From positions 1 to 64,000 of the forward strand of contig JACAAZ010000003.1 of NCBI GenBank assembly GCA_013376995.1: DNA of 64,000 bases. Direction: 5' to 3'. The DNA comes from Bacteroidota bacterium (GTDB lineage: Bacteria > Bacteroidota > Bacteroidia > Bacteroidales > UBA4417). The notes under the pieces were generated by a model. It was not told the origin of the DNA. It did not search any database and was given only the letters and a program-made list of their open reading frames with translations. Every line of letters starts with the position of its first letter. Within the stretch, counting starts at the first letter, position 1. Position numbers and translations under genes: made by a program. Below, piece after piece: positions 1-7,920 of this stretch.

Positions 1-176
1 TCGTATGACCATCGTATGACCATTGAATGACCATTGAATGACCATCGTATGACCATTGAATGACCATTGAATGACCATCGTATGACCATCGTATGACCAT
101 CGTATGACCATTGAATGACCATTGAATGACCATCGTATGACCACTGAATGACCACTGAATGACTACCGAATGACCA
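1..176. repeat. 11-bp tandem repeat array, main block (16 units)
   Basis: Sixteen contiguous 11-bp units start at base 1, so the array probably continues left of the window. Two versions alternate: A = TCGTATGACCA and B = TTGAATGACCA. Their order is A A B B A B B A A A B B A, followed by three degenerate units (CTGA, CTGA and CCGA heads). Every unit keeps the core ATGAC. Because 11 is not a multiple of 3, and B contains TGA, no frame stays open, so it is not coding. Function unknown. Confidence 0.97.
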
Positions 177-227
177 CCCCGCTACGCCCTATGCGCTAAG
201 CCCTACGCCCCTATGCCCCTTGCACCA
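177..227. repeat. C-rich spacer with a second short repeat
   Basis: This 51-bp insert splits the 11-bp array. It is made of degenerate 7-8 bp units of the form CTAYGCCC (CTACGCC, CTATGCG, CTAAGCC, CTACGCCC, CTATGCCC). It is unlike the flanking repeat and much richer in C. It may be a second minisatellite that arose in or replaced part of the array. No gene is visible in it. Confidence 0.75.
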
Positions 228-282
228 TCGTATGACCATTGAATGATTACTGAATGACTACTGAATGACCATCGAATGACCC
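228..282. repeat. 11-bp tandem repeat, second block overlapping the dinB start
   Basis: Five more 11-bp units follow the spacer: one A unit, then TTGAATGATTA, CTGAATGACTA, CTGAATGACCA and TCGAATGACCC. The last unit supplies the ATG of the dinB reading frame at 276-278. Divergence from the main block suggests this is the older, decaying edge of the array. Confidence 0.9.
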
Positions 283-1466
283 CCCTCCTGGCCTCCCCCC
301 ACACCATCGTCCACTTCGACCTCGACACCTTCTTCGTTGCCGTGGAACGATTGACGAACAGCAAACTCATCGGGAAACCGGTGATAGTGGGAGGCTTTTC
401 CGATCGGAGTGTGGTTGCCAGTTGCAGCTATGAGGCCCGTCATTATGGGGTACACTCTGCCATGCCCATGAAAATGGCACGTATCCTCTGTCCCGATGCC
501 ATCATCGTAAGGGGCGACATGGAGCAATACACCAAATATTCCAATATGGTTACCTCCATCATTGCCGAACAGGCGCCGGTATATGAAAAAGCCAGCATTG
601 ATGAGCACTACCTCGACATTACCGGTATGGATCGCTTTTTTGGAAGCATGAAATGGACCCACGAACTGCGCCAGGATATCATCAACGAAACGGGCCTGCC
701 TATTTCATTCGGGCTTTCCATCAACAAGACCGTCTGCAAGATAGCCACCGGCGAAGCTAAGCCCAATGGAGAACTGGAAGTACGTGGTGACAGGATAATG
801 CCTTTCCTGGGGCCCCTCTCCATCAGCAAAATCCCCGGCATAGGCGATAAAACCTTCCGCCTGCTACGCTCCATGGGAATTGCCACCATCGATACCCTGA
901 GCCGCATCCCACCCGAAATGGTGGAAAAAGTGCTGGGACAAAATGGCCTCGTGATCTGGAAAAAAGCCAATGGCATCGATTTTACCCCTGTAATTCCCTA
1001 CTCTGAACGCAAAAGCATCAGCACCGAAAGCACCTTCGACCAGGATACCATCGACATCCATATGATCAACGACCTGCTGGTACGAATGGTTGAGAAAATA
1101 GCCTTTACCCTGCGAAAGAAACAGAAACTCACTTCCTGCGTAACTGTAAAGATCCGCTATTCCAATTTCGACACCCATACCATGCAGATGCGCATCCCCT
1201 ATACCTCTTTCGACCATGTACTGATCCCCATTGCCAAGGAACTGTTCCGGAAAGTCTACCAGCGTCGTATGCTTATCCGCCTTGTCGGGGTAAAACTCAG
1301 CCACCTCATTACCGGCACCCAGCAAATCGACCTGTTCGACGATACCCCTGAACTCATCAACCTTTACCAGGCTGTCGATCGTATGCGCCTTCGCTACGGG
1401 CGTAAATCAGTCGTAAGGGCCGTGGGAATCAATGCAGGGGTAGAAGATGAAGATGATGAAGACTAA
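276..1466 (+). CDS. dinB: Y-family DNA polymerase IV (DinB)
   Basis: Translesion DNA polymerase of 396 aa. The N-terminal catalytic motif FDLDTFFVAVE (about residues 14-24) and the SIDE motif near residue 110 carry the metal-binding acidic residues of Y-family enzymes. A helix-hairpin-helix stretch (ISKIPGIGDKT) follows the palm. QQIDLF at residues 349-354 is a good beta-clamp binding motif, and the tail is acidic. The ATG at 276 is the first in-frame start after a stop at 255-257 and lies inside the last 11-bp repeat unit. The catalytic block begins only about 13 residues later, so little room exists for another start. It sits 36 bp upstream of a short dnaE, giving a two-gene mutagenic polymerase cassette. 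G+C is visibly higher than in most of the window. Confidence 0.95.
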   Translation: MTPLLASPHTIVHFDLDTFFVAVERLTNSKLIGKPVIVGGFSDRSVVASCSYEARHYGVHSAMPMKMARILCPDAIIVRGDMEQYTKYSNMVTSIIAEQAPVYEKASIDEHYLDITGMDRFFGSMKWTHELRQDIINETGLPISFGLSINKTVCKIATGEAKPNGELEVRGDRIMPFLGPLSISKIPGIGDKTFRLLRSMGIATIDTLSRIPPEMVEKVLGQNGLVIWKKANGIDFTPVIPYSERKSISTESTFDQDTIDIHMINDLLVRMVEKIAFTLRKKQKLTSCVTVKIRYSNFDTHTMQMRIPYTSFDHVLIPIAKELFRKVYQRRMLIRLVGVKLSHLITGTQQIDLFDDTPELINLYQAVDRMRLRYGRKSVVRAVGINAGVEDEDDED

Positions 1467-1491
1467 AGATGGAAACGCCCTGAAAGGGCCG

Positions 1492-1496
1492 GGAGG
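1492..1496 (+). promoter_or_regulatory. Strong Shine-Dalgarno site for dnaE
   Basis: GGAGG lies 6 bases before the ATG at 1503. Clear Shine-Dalgarno sites are uncommon in Bacteroidota, and most starts in this window lack one. It supports 1503 as the start and suggests independent, efficient translation of the polymerase. Confidence 0.6.
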
Positions 1497-1502
1497 TAAA
1501 GT

Positions 1503-4445
1503 ATGTTCCTGAACTGTCATTCATATTATAGCCTTCGCTACGGAACCCTTCCACTGGATAAACTGGTGGAAACTGCCGCTGAATACGGCATTGAAACACT
1601 TGCACTTACCGACATCAACAACAGCATGGGCGTTGTGGACTTCGTAAAGGAATGTGGTAAAAGAAAGATCAAACCTGTTGCAGGTATCGAATTCCGCGAC
1701 GGGAACGACCTGCTGTATATAGGCATAGCCAGGAACAATAAGGGATTTAAAGAGCTGAACGATTTCCTGAGCAGTCATAATATAGGTAATATTCCCCTGC
1801 CATTCAGGGCCCCGGCCTTTAACAACGTTTACATCATCTACCCCTGGGGAACATTGCCGCTAAAGGCACTACGCGACAATGAATTTACCGGGATACGCAT
1901 CCCTGAACTCAACCTGCTTCTCTCATCCGAATACCGATACCGACAGGGAAAGCTGCTCGCACTTTGTCCGCTCACTTTCAAGGATGAAAAAGGATATGAA
2001 CTCCACCGAAACCTCCGTGCAATTGACAACAACACCTTGTTAAGCAAGCTGATACCCCGCCAGGTAGCAGCTCCCGATGAAATGCTGGCTCCGCCTTCAA
2101 CCCTTCGTCAGTCCTTTGAATATTATCCTGAGATCATCCGCAACACAGATAAAATCCTGGAAGAATGCACCATTGAATTTGACTATGTTACCGTTAAGAA
2201 TAAGAAACTTTTTTCCGCCAGCGCTTACGACGATAAGCTTCTGCTTGAAAAACTCGCCATGGATGGCCTGTATTACCGCTATGGCAAAAAGGACAAGGAA
2301 GCACTCAGAAGGGTAAAACATGAACTTGAGATCATTGACAGGCTTGGTTTCTCTGCCTACTTCCTGATCACCTGGGATATCATTCGTTATACTATGAGCC
2401 GCGGATTCTACCATGTAGGGAGAGGCAGCGGTGCAAACAGCATTGTTGCCTATTGCCTGAGAATCACGGATGTCGACCCTATTGAACTCAACCTTTACTT
2501 CGAACGCTTCCTGAATCCAAAGCGCAGCAGTCCTCCCGACTTCGATATCGATTATTCCTGGAAGGACCGCGATGAGGTGTTCGATTATATCTTCAAACGA
2601 TATGGGCATGAACATACAGCCTTGCTTGGCGCCACCTCAACCTTTAAAGGAAAATCCATCCTTCGTGAACTTGGCAAAGTGTATGGCCTGCCCAAGGAGG
2701 AGATTGACATCCTTGTTGAAGAGCCCAACAATCCGCTAAACAACAATGACATTGCCCGTCATATCATGAATGTAGGGGTACGTATGACAGATTTTCCCAA
2801 TATCAGGAGCATCCATGCCGGTGGTGTTCTGGTATCAGAAGAGCCTCTTACCTGTTATACGGCCCTGGATATGCCACCAAAAGCCTTCCCTACTACCCAA
2901 TGGGACATGTATGTGGCAGAAGACCTGGGGTTTGAGAAACTGGATATCCTGAGCCAGCGGGGTCTGGGCCACATAAAGGAATGTGCCGACATAATACGTG
3001 AAAACCGGGGCATCTCAGTGGATGTGCACCGTGTCCAGGATTTTAAGAAAGATGAAAAGGTCCGCTCCCAGTTAAAAATCAGTGAGACTATCGGTTGCTT
3101 TTACATAGAAAGCCCGGCTATGCGCGGATTGCTTTCCAAGCTGAAATGCGACAATTACCTTACCCTGGTTGCGGCCAGCAGTATTATCCGGCCGGGAGTT
3201 GCGCGTTCGGGTATGATGAAAGAGTATATCTGGCGATTTCACAACCCGGACAAGTTCTCCTATATCCATCCCATCATGAAGGAACAATTGGATGAGACAT
3301 ACGGAGTAATGGTTTACCAGGAAGATGTTCTGAAGATCTGCCATCATTTTGCAGGTATGGACCTGGCAGATGCTGATGTACTCAGGCGCGCTATGAGCGG
3401 TAAGTTCCGCTCCCGGGTAGAATTTCAGAAAATCGTTGATAAGTTCTTTGATAACTGCCACGAAAGAGGTTACCCGGAAGAAATTACAAAAGAAGTATGG
3501 AGGCAAATTGAGTCATTTGCAGGCTATTCTTTTTCCAAGGCACATTCTGCCTCGTTTGCAGTTGAAAGCTACCAGAGCCTCTACCTTAAAGCCCATTATC
3601 CCATTGAGTTCATGGTTGCTGTTATCAATAATTTCGGGGGATTTTACCGGACCTGGGTCTATGTTAACGAAGCCAGGCGCTGCGGAGCTCGGGTTGAGCT
3701 TCCCTGTGTGAATCACAGCAGGTACACGACTTCCCTGACTGGAATTACAATCTGGCTTGGCTTCATCCATGTAGCCAACCTTGAATCCCAGGTAGTAAAT
3801 GCTATCATTGAAGAACGCATAAGAGGTGGTCAATATGAAAGCCTTGAAGATTTCACAAACCGGGTAAACATAGGGTTGGAACAAGCCATCCTGCTTATCC
3901 GTCTTAATGCATTCCGTTTTACGGGTAAATCCAAACAAATGCTTCTTTGGGAAATCCACAACCTGCTAAGAAAAAGCGCTCCACCTATCGCAACAGGTTC
4001 ACTATTTACAACACCAGCCCGAAGATTCCAGCTACCTGTGCTGCTGCGCTCTGACAGGGAAGATGCATTCGATGAGATTGAATTGCTCGATTTCCCTGTA
4101 ACGATGAGCTATTTCCAACTGCTCCAAACCAGTTACCGGGGAGAATTAAATGCACTGAACCTCAGAGGGTGCATTGGGAAATCCGTCAGGATGGTTGGGA
4201 TGCTGGTTACAATCAAATATGTCAGGACGATCAAAGATGAGATAATGAACTTTGGGACATTCTTCGACATGGAGGGAGAATTCTTCGATACGGTTCACTT
4301 CCCTCCCAGCCTAAAGCAATATCCATTCAAAGGAAGAGGAGTTTACCTGATACTGGGAAAAGTGGTGGAAGAATTCGGATTCCCCAGTATTGAAGTGGAA
4401 AAATTAGCAAAACTGCCCCTTGTCAAAGATGAGAGATATTTATGA
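1503..4445 (+). CDS. dnaE: Short error-prone-type DNA polymerase III alpha subunit
   Basis: C-family polymerase of 980 aa, shorter than replicative DnaE (about 1,160 aa); the missing length is at the C-terminus, where tau normally binds. Order: PHP domain (about 1-200), polymerase core with catalytic PDFDIDY at residues 345-351, fingers and helix-hairpin-helix region, then an OB-fold (about 885-970). The PHP metal site looks degraded: the usual HxH is NCH near residue 5, and the usual LTDHN is LTDIN near residue 36, so PHP-based nuclease activity is unlikely. Pairing with dinB resembles DnaE2/ImuC-like mutasome cassettes, in which a Y-family partner and a dispensable DnaE bypass lesions. No imuA-like or LexA/UmuD-like partner is visible, but one could lie left of the window. 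Confidence 0.9.
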   Translation: MFLNCHSYYSLRYGTLPLDKLVETAAEYGIETLALTDINNSMGVVDFVKECGKRKIKPVAGIEFRDGNDLLYIGIARNNKGFKELNDFLSSHNIGNIPLPFRAPAFNNVYIIYPWGTLPLKALRDNEFTGIRIPELNLLLSSEYRYRQGKLLALCPLTFKDEKGYELHRNLRAIDNNTLLSKLIPRQVAAPDEMLAPPSTLRQSFEYYPEIIRNTDKILEECTIEFDYVTVKNKKLFSASAYDDKLLLEKLAMDGLYYRYGKKDKEALRRVKHELEIIDRLGFSAYFLITWDIIRYTMSRGFYHVGRGSGANSIVAYCLRITDVDPIELNLYFERFLNPKRSSPPDFDIDYSWKDRDEVFDYIFKRYGHEHTALLGATSTFKGKSILRELGKVYGLPKEEIDILVEEPNNPLNNNDIARHIMNVGVRMTDFPNIRSIHAGGVLVSEEPLTCYTALDMPPKAFPTTQWDMYVAEDLGFEKLDILSQRGLGHIKECADIIRENRGISVDVHRVQDFKKDEKVRSQLKISETIGCFYIESPAMRGLLSKLKCDNYLTLVAASSIIRPGVARSGMMKEYIWRFHNPDKFSYIHPIMKEQLDETYGVMVYQEDVLKICHHFAGMDLADADVLRRAMSGKFRSRVEFQKIVDKFFDNCHERGYPEEITKEVWRQIESFAGYSFSKAHSASFAVESYQSLYLKAHYPIEFMVAVINNFGGFYRTWVYVNEARRCGARVELPCVNHSRYTTSLTGITIWLGFIHVANLESQVVNAIIEERIRGGQYESLEDFTNRVNIGLEQAILLIRLNAFRFTGKSKQMLLWEIHNLLRKSAPPIATGSLFTTPARRFQLPVLLRSDREDAFDEIELLDFPVTMSYFQLLQTSYRGELNALNLRGCIGKSVRMVGMLVTIKYVRTIKDEIMNFGTFFDMEGEFFDTVHFPPSLKQYPFKGRGVYLILGKVVEEFGFPSIEVEKLAKLPLVKDERYL

Positions 4446-4573
4446 TCATTTTGGGCATAGTATCATCATAACAGATCCAAATTGAAATCATAACCAAGAA
4501 ATAAAAGAATTAATAGACAAAACTCTCTCCTATAGACTAATTTTGCTAAAATGATTGTTAATCCTAAATTCCC

Positions 4574-4960
4574 ATGAAACCCTTTTTCTCCAAAATCGTG
4601 AATGCCGGATTCGAAGAATCCATTCAGAATGTAACTGGAATACTGAAAGATTATGGATTTGGGATTATTACGGAAGTCGATGTTAAAGACACATTTAAAA
4701 AGAAGATCGATACTAATTTCCGGCCGTACAGGATACTTGGAGCATGCAATCCTAACTATGCATTCAAGGCACTATCAAAAGATGATAAGGTAGGAATAAT
4801 GCTGCCCTGCAATGTTATCGTTCAGGAGCATGAGGATGGTTCGGTTGAAATCACAATTATTAACCCTGAAGTATCAGTAAAGGCGCTTCATAATCCAGAT
4901 CTGGAAGACTTTGCCTGTGAAGTTACCGGGGTTATGCGCAAAGTAATGGCCAGGCTTTGA
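4574..4960 (+). CDS. DUF302 family protein
   Basis: Small cytoplasmic protein of 128 aa with no signal peptide or membrane segment. The pattern (amphipathic start, GFGIITEVDVKDTFKKK, RILGACNPNYAFKAL, then VGIMLPCNVIVQE) is typical of DUF302, whose function is not well established. It lies 128 bp after dnaE and converges with the TonB receptor, ending 39 bp from it. Its base composition matches the AT-richer genes to the right rather than the polymerase cassette, so it probably has its own promoter. Confidence 0.85.
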   Translation: MKPFFSKIVNAGFEESIQNVTGILKDYGFGIITEVDVKDTFKKKIDTNFRPYRILGACNPNYAFKALSKDDKVGIMLPCNVIVQEHEDGSVEITIINPEVSVKALHNPDLEDFACEVTGVMRKVMARL

Positions 4961-4999
4961 ACATGTCGACTCATCCACTATCATATGGGTATCCTTCAT

Positions 5000-7582
5000 T
5001 TAAAAACTGACCTTCATTGACACATTAAAGGTTCTGCCCTGGGCCCAAAAACCGGTAAAACTATTCAATGAATGATCCGGGCCATCTTCCCCTCTAATTA
5101 TTGCCACTTTATTAAATAGATTCTGACAGCTAAGCTGAAATTCAGCTGGATACTTGCCAATTTCAAAGTTATAATTCAGGTAAGTATCAGTTATTGCATA
5201 AGAAGGGATGCTATATGGTTGAACTCTACTAACGGAGGAAGTCCTGTTTGAAGGCTCAAAATTGGCATAAAGCCTGTCATAATAGACCAGGTTGACTACG
5301 AAATCAAAATGATCCAGGAATGTGTAGCTGACCGAGAATCCAAGCTGCGTCTGAGGTGCACCACCAACAAATAAGCCTTTCGTATAAATCTTTGTTGAAT
5401 CAATAAGAACCTGGTTATCATCGTAAATACTTGCCATAACGTCATTCTGCCATTTCCAGTCACCAAAAGATCCTGTTGCAGTGAGTGAAAGATCTTTGAG
5501 CAATAAAGCATTCAATTCAATTTCGAGACCTTTATGGATAGCATTGAGTCCCCTGACCAATGATCTTGTATAGGAACTATTGGGAAGTTGTATGTTTTCC
5601 CAGGAGAGTAAGGATTTATCTTTCCAATAGGTATAATAACCATTGATTCTTGCATTTACATTTCCTCTTTTCAGTTCATAACCTAACTCAAGTGCACTAA
5701 TTTTCTCATTCCGGAGATTCCGGGCAACGGCATTCGAATAATTTACATAGATAAACTTGAAATATGGCTCACGTGAATAATAACCAACATTAATATATGC
5801 CTGACCATGAGATCCTATCTTGTATCCGAATCCGCTTTTCACATCAAATCCTAGCTTGTTTACCTTTTCACTCAAGGCATTTTCAACATAATTGAACGGA
5901 TCTTTACGCTGGTATTCTGTTGCAGAAATAGTTGAAGTCAGGAACAGCGAAATCAGTTCATTCTTATATTCCAGTTGACCAAAGAGATTACCATAGTTCA
6001 TCATTGAATAATTATCAACGTTAATCACATCCCCGACTCTTTTAATTTGTGAACGTCCCGAAACTCCTCTTATTGAATAATAATAATGTTCAACCCAATA
6101 ATCACCGCCCATAAGGTCAGCAACTTCTTCATAAAGCCTGGATTTGAATTTGCGGAAATGAACACCGGCAATCAGTTTCAATTTAGGGCTAACAGTATAT
6201 GTCAGCGTACTTAATAATCCTGCCCAATAATGAGTAGCTTTATAATTGGTAAGGATGATCCTTGAATAATCCTTAACAGTTGTACCATTTTCAAGACTTA
6301 AAGAGTCAATATTATCCTGGTTGAACTTGAAAATCGCGTCAAAATCAATCTGGTTGTTTTTTGTAAATGTCCATGCTGAATATCCTGGATCTGAAGATTC
6401 TGAATATCGTCCACCTCCTGAACCAAAAGAAACATACGCAGAAGTAGCCAGGAATAGCTTCGGGCTGATATTCCAGTAATGGTTGAGATTAAGTTGAGGC
6501 TTATGATAAAAGTTCTCTGAAAGGTTGAATACCCGGCCTTTATATATACCCCAACTTGGATTATACCGGCTTCCATACCTGAGGTATTGATCATATGTAA
6601 GTCCATAATTCCGCTGTCCATGATGCTCTGGTGAACCCAGCGCAGTAAATACCAGTGTTTGGCGTGGATTGATCTCTTTGCTCACAGAAAGAAAGTAAGA
6701 CCACCCATTCACATAGGTACCCTCTACATAACCTGGACCCGATGACCTTGAACCAAGAAAGGTTATTGCTGAGCCATTTTTCATGCGCCCTGTTGACAAT
6801 TGAAGTATTGCTTTTTGGTTACCATAATCAGAAAGGCTATATCGGATGCTCCCTCCTTTCTCAGATTGGGTGCTCTTTGTAATAATATTGACCGTGCCAC
6901 CTACTGAGTTCATAGCAACTTTTGAAGCGCCCAATCCTCTCTGGACCTGGATTGCTTCAGTTGCATCCGTTAATCCCATCCAGTTCGACCAGTAAACGAG
7001 TCCATTTTCCATACTGCTAACTGGCACACCATTTAGAAGCAGCGCAACATTCTCCTGCTGAAACCCCCGGATCGACAATTGATCATCCCCACTACCACCA
7101 CCTGCTTTAGTTGCATAAATACCTGGTGTTAACTTAAGTATCTCTGGGTAATCCTGGTTCCCGGACTCATGCTCAATAGTTTTGGAACTAATCGTTGAAA
7201 CGGCAACTATTGAATGTTCTTCGGATACGAATGAAGAAATAACATGAACTTCATTTAAGCCTATTACCTTGGGTTCCATGTAAACAGAGACTATATTCCC
7301 ATCGGAGAATGGGTTAATGGGGATAGGGATTTGCTTGTCTTCAAATGAAACATGCGAAAAGGAAAGGCTTCCCTTCAATGATAGTATGTTCAACTGGAAG
7401 GTACCATTTGCTCCGGAAATTACGCTATTCATGGTCCCTGTTTCAGTAACCTCAACCATTGGAATTGGCTGGTTGGTTGAACGGTCAAGGACTACACCCT
7501 TTATAGTGTTTTGAGCTGAAATACAAATCGTTAAGAATAGCAAGGCTAAAAGAAACAGGTAATTTAGCTTGAAGGACTTCAT
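5000..7582 (-). CDS. TonB-dependent outer-membrane receptor under FMN riboswitch control
   Basis: Protein of 860 aa with a signal peptide (residues 1-23, ending ISAQ), a carboxypeptidase-like regulatory domain (about 25-105, KGVVLDRSTNQPIPMVEV), a plug domain (about 130-235, with DDQLSIRGFQQENVALLLNG and VGGTVNIITKS) and a 22-strand-type barrel ending in the aromatic FNVSMKVSF. It imports a substrate across the outer membrane using TonB energy. The leader at 7583-7870 contains an FMN riboswitch with a terminator, so expression should drop when FMN is abundant. The simplest inference is uptake of riboflavin, FMN or a flavin precursor. No SusD-like partner or inner-membrane flavin transporter is adjacent. 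Family is certain; substrate is inferred from regulation only. Confidence 0.93.
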   Translation of the reverse strand: MKSFKLNYLFLLALLFLTICISAQNTIKGVVLDRSTNQPIPMVEVTETGTMNSVISGANGTFQLNILSLKGSLSFSHVSFEDKQIPIPINPFSDGNIVSVYMEPKVIGLNEVHVISSFVSEEHSIVAVSTISSKTIEHESGNQDYPEILKLTPGIYATKAGGGSGDDQLSIRGFQQENVALLLNGVPVSSMENGLVYWSNWMGLTDATEAIQVQRGLGASKVAMNSVGGTVNIITKSTQSEKGGSIRYSLSDYGNQKAILQLSTGRMKNGSAITFLGSRSSGPGYVEGTYVNGWSYFLSVSKEINPRQTLVFTALGSPEHHGQRNYGLTYDQYLRYGSRYNPSWGIYKGRVFNLSENFYHKPQLNLNHYWNISPKLFLATSAYVSFGSGGGRYSESSDPGYSAWTFTKNNQIDFDAIFKFNQDNIDSLSLENGTTVKDYSRIILTNYKATHYWAGLLSTLTYTVSPKLKLIAGVHFRKFKSRLYEEVADLMGGDYWVEHYYYSIRGVSGRSQIKRVGDVINVDNYSMMNYGNLFGQLEYKNELISLFLTSTISATEYQRKDPFNYVENALSEKVNKLGFDVKSGFGYKIGSHGQAYINVGYYSREPYFKFIYVNYSNAVARNLRNEKISALELGYELKRGNVNARINGYYTYWKDKSLLSWENIQLPNSSYTRSLVRGLNAIHKGLEIELNALLLKDLSLTATGSFGDWKWQNDVMASIYDDNQVLIDSTKIYTKGLFVGGAPQTQLGFSVSYTFLDHFDFVVNLVYYDRLYANFEPSNRTSSVSRVQPYSIPSYAITDTYLNYNFEIGKYPAEFQLSCQNLFNKVAIIRGEDGPDHSLNSFTGFWAQGRTFNVSMKVSF

Positions 7583-7619
7583 TTGTTATGATTTTACTTG
7601 TTCAGAATATTTTGGGCAT

Positions 7620-7645
7620 AAAAAAACCCTGACTAAAATGCAGGG
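7620..7645 (-). terminator. Riboswitch-controlled intrinsic terminator
   Basis: Read on the minus strand: CCCTG, a 9-nt loop, CAGGG, then seven U. Plus-strand positions are 7641-7645 and 7627-7631 for the arms and 7620-7626 for the T run. It lies between the FMN aptamer and the receptor start (37 bp away). The 5' arm overlaps CCTGCCCTG (7641-7649), which is fully complementary to the aptamer's conserved CAGGGCAGG (7814-7822), giving a mutually exclusive antiterminator. Confidence 0.85.
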
Positions 7646-7710
7646 CAGGATAGAATACCGAACAAGCAACAGAACAGTATAGCAATGGCTATAACTATCC
7701 TGAAAGCATG

Positions 7711-7830
7711 TCATCCTTCTTCCATCCAGACTTTACTGTCGGTGCCGTAATTTCAACGGTTCAATCCCGCATTTGCGGGAGTCGCGGACTATACCGCCGG
7801 TCGGGAATTACACCCTGCCCTGAAGAATGT
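7711..7830 (-). ncRNA. FMN riboswitch (RFN element)
   Basis: On the minus strand the conserved blocks appear in order: AGGGCAGGGTG, TTCCCGACCGGCGGTA, AGTCCGCGAC, a hairpin CCCGCAAATGCGGG, ACCGACAGTAAAGTCTGGAT, then GAAGAAGGATG. P1 forms between CATTCTTC at the 5' end and GAAGAAGG at the 3' end. This is the complete RFN aptamer that binds FMN. The only gene downstream on the same strand is the TonB receptor. Confidence 0.96.
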
Positions 7831-7867
7831 TGGTTGTCTTTGTTAATCATTTAACAACCAGAAGTCG

Positions 7868-7897
7868 CAAAAATAGTGATTTTTGTTAATAAACAAG
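7868..7897 (-). promoter_or_regulatory. Probable promoter of the riboswitch leader
   Basis: On the minus strand TATTTTTG (7875-7868) fits the Bacteroidota -7 element TAnnTTTG exactly. A CTTG 18 bases upstream approximates the -33 TTTG. Transcription would start near 7860, about 30 bases before the aptamer. Confidence 0.6.
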
Positions 7898-7920
7898 CAA
7901 TTTCTCACTGGAAAAATTCG

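Noticed and set aside
1-282. CRISPR array
   Set aside because: The unit is 11 bp with direct head-to-tail copies and no unique spacers of 25-40 bp; no cas genes are present.
258-662. 134-aa minus-strand frame over dinB
   Set aside because: It lies entirely over the start of a certain gene, has no family features, and is one of many shadow frames produced by the GC-rich coding sequence.
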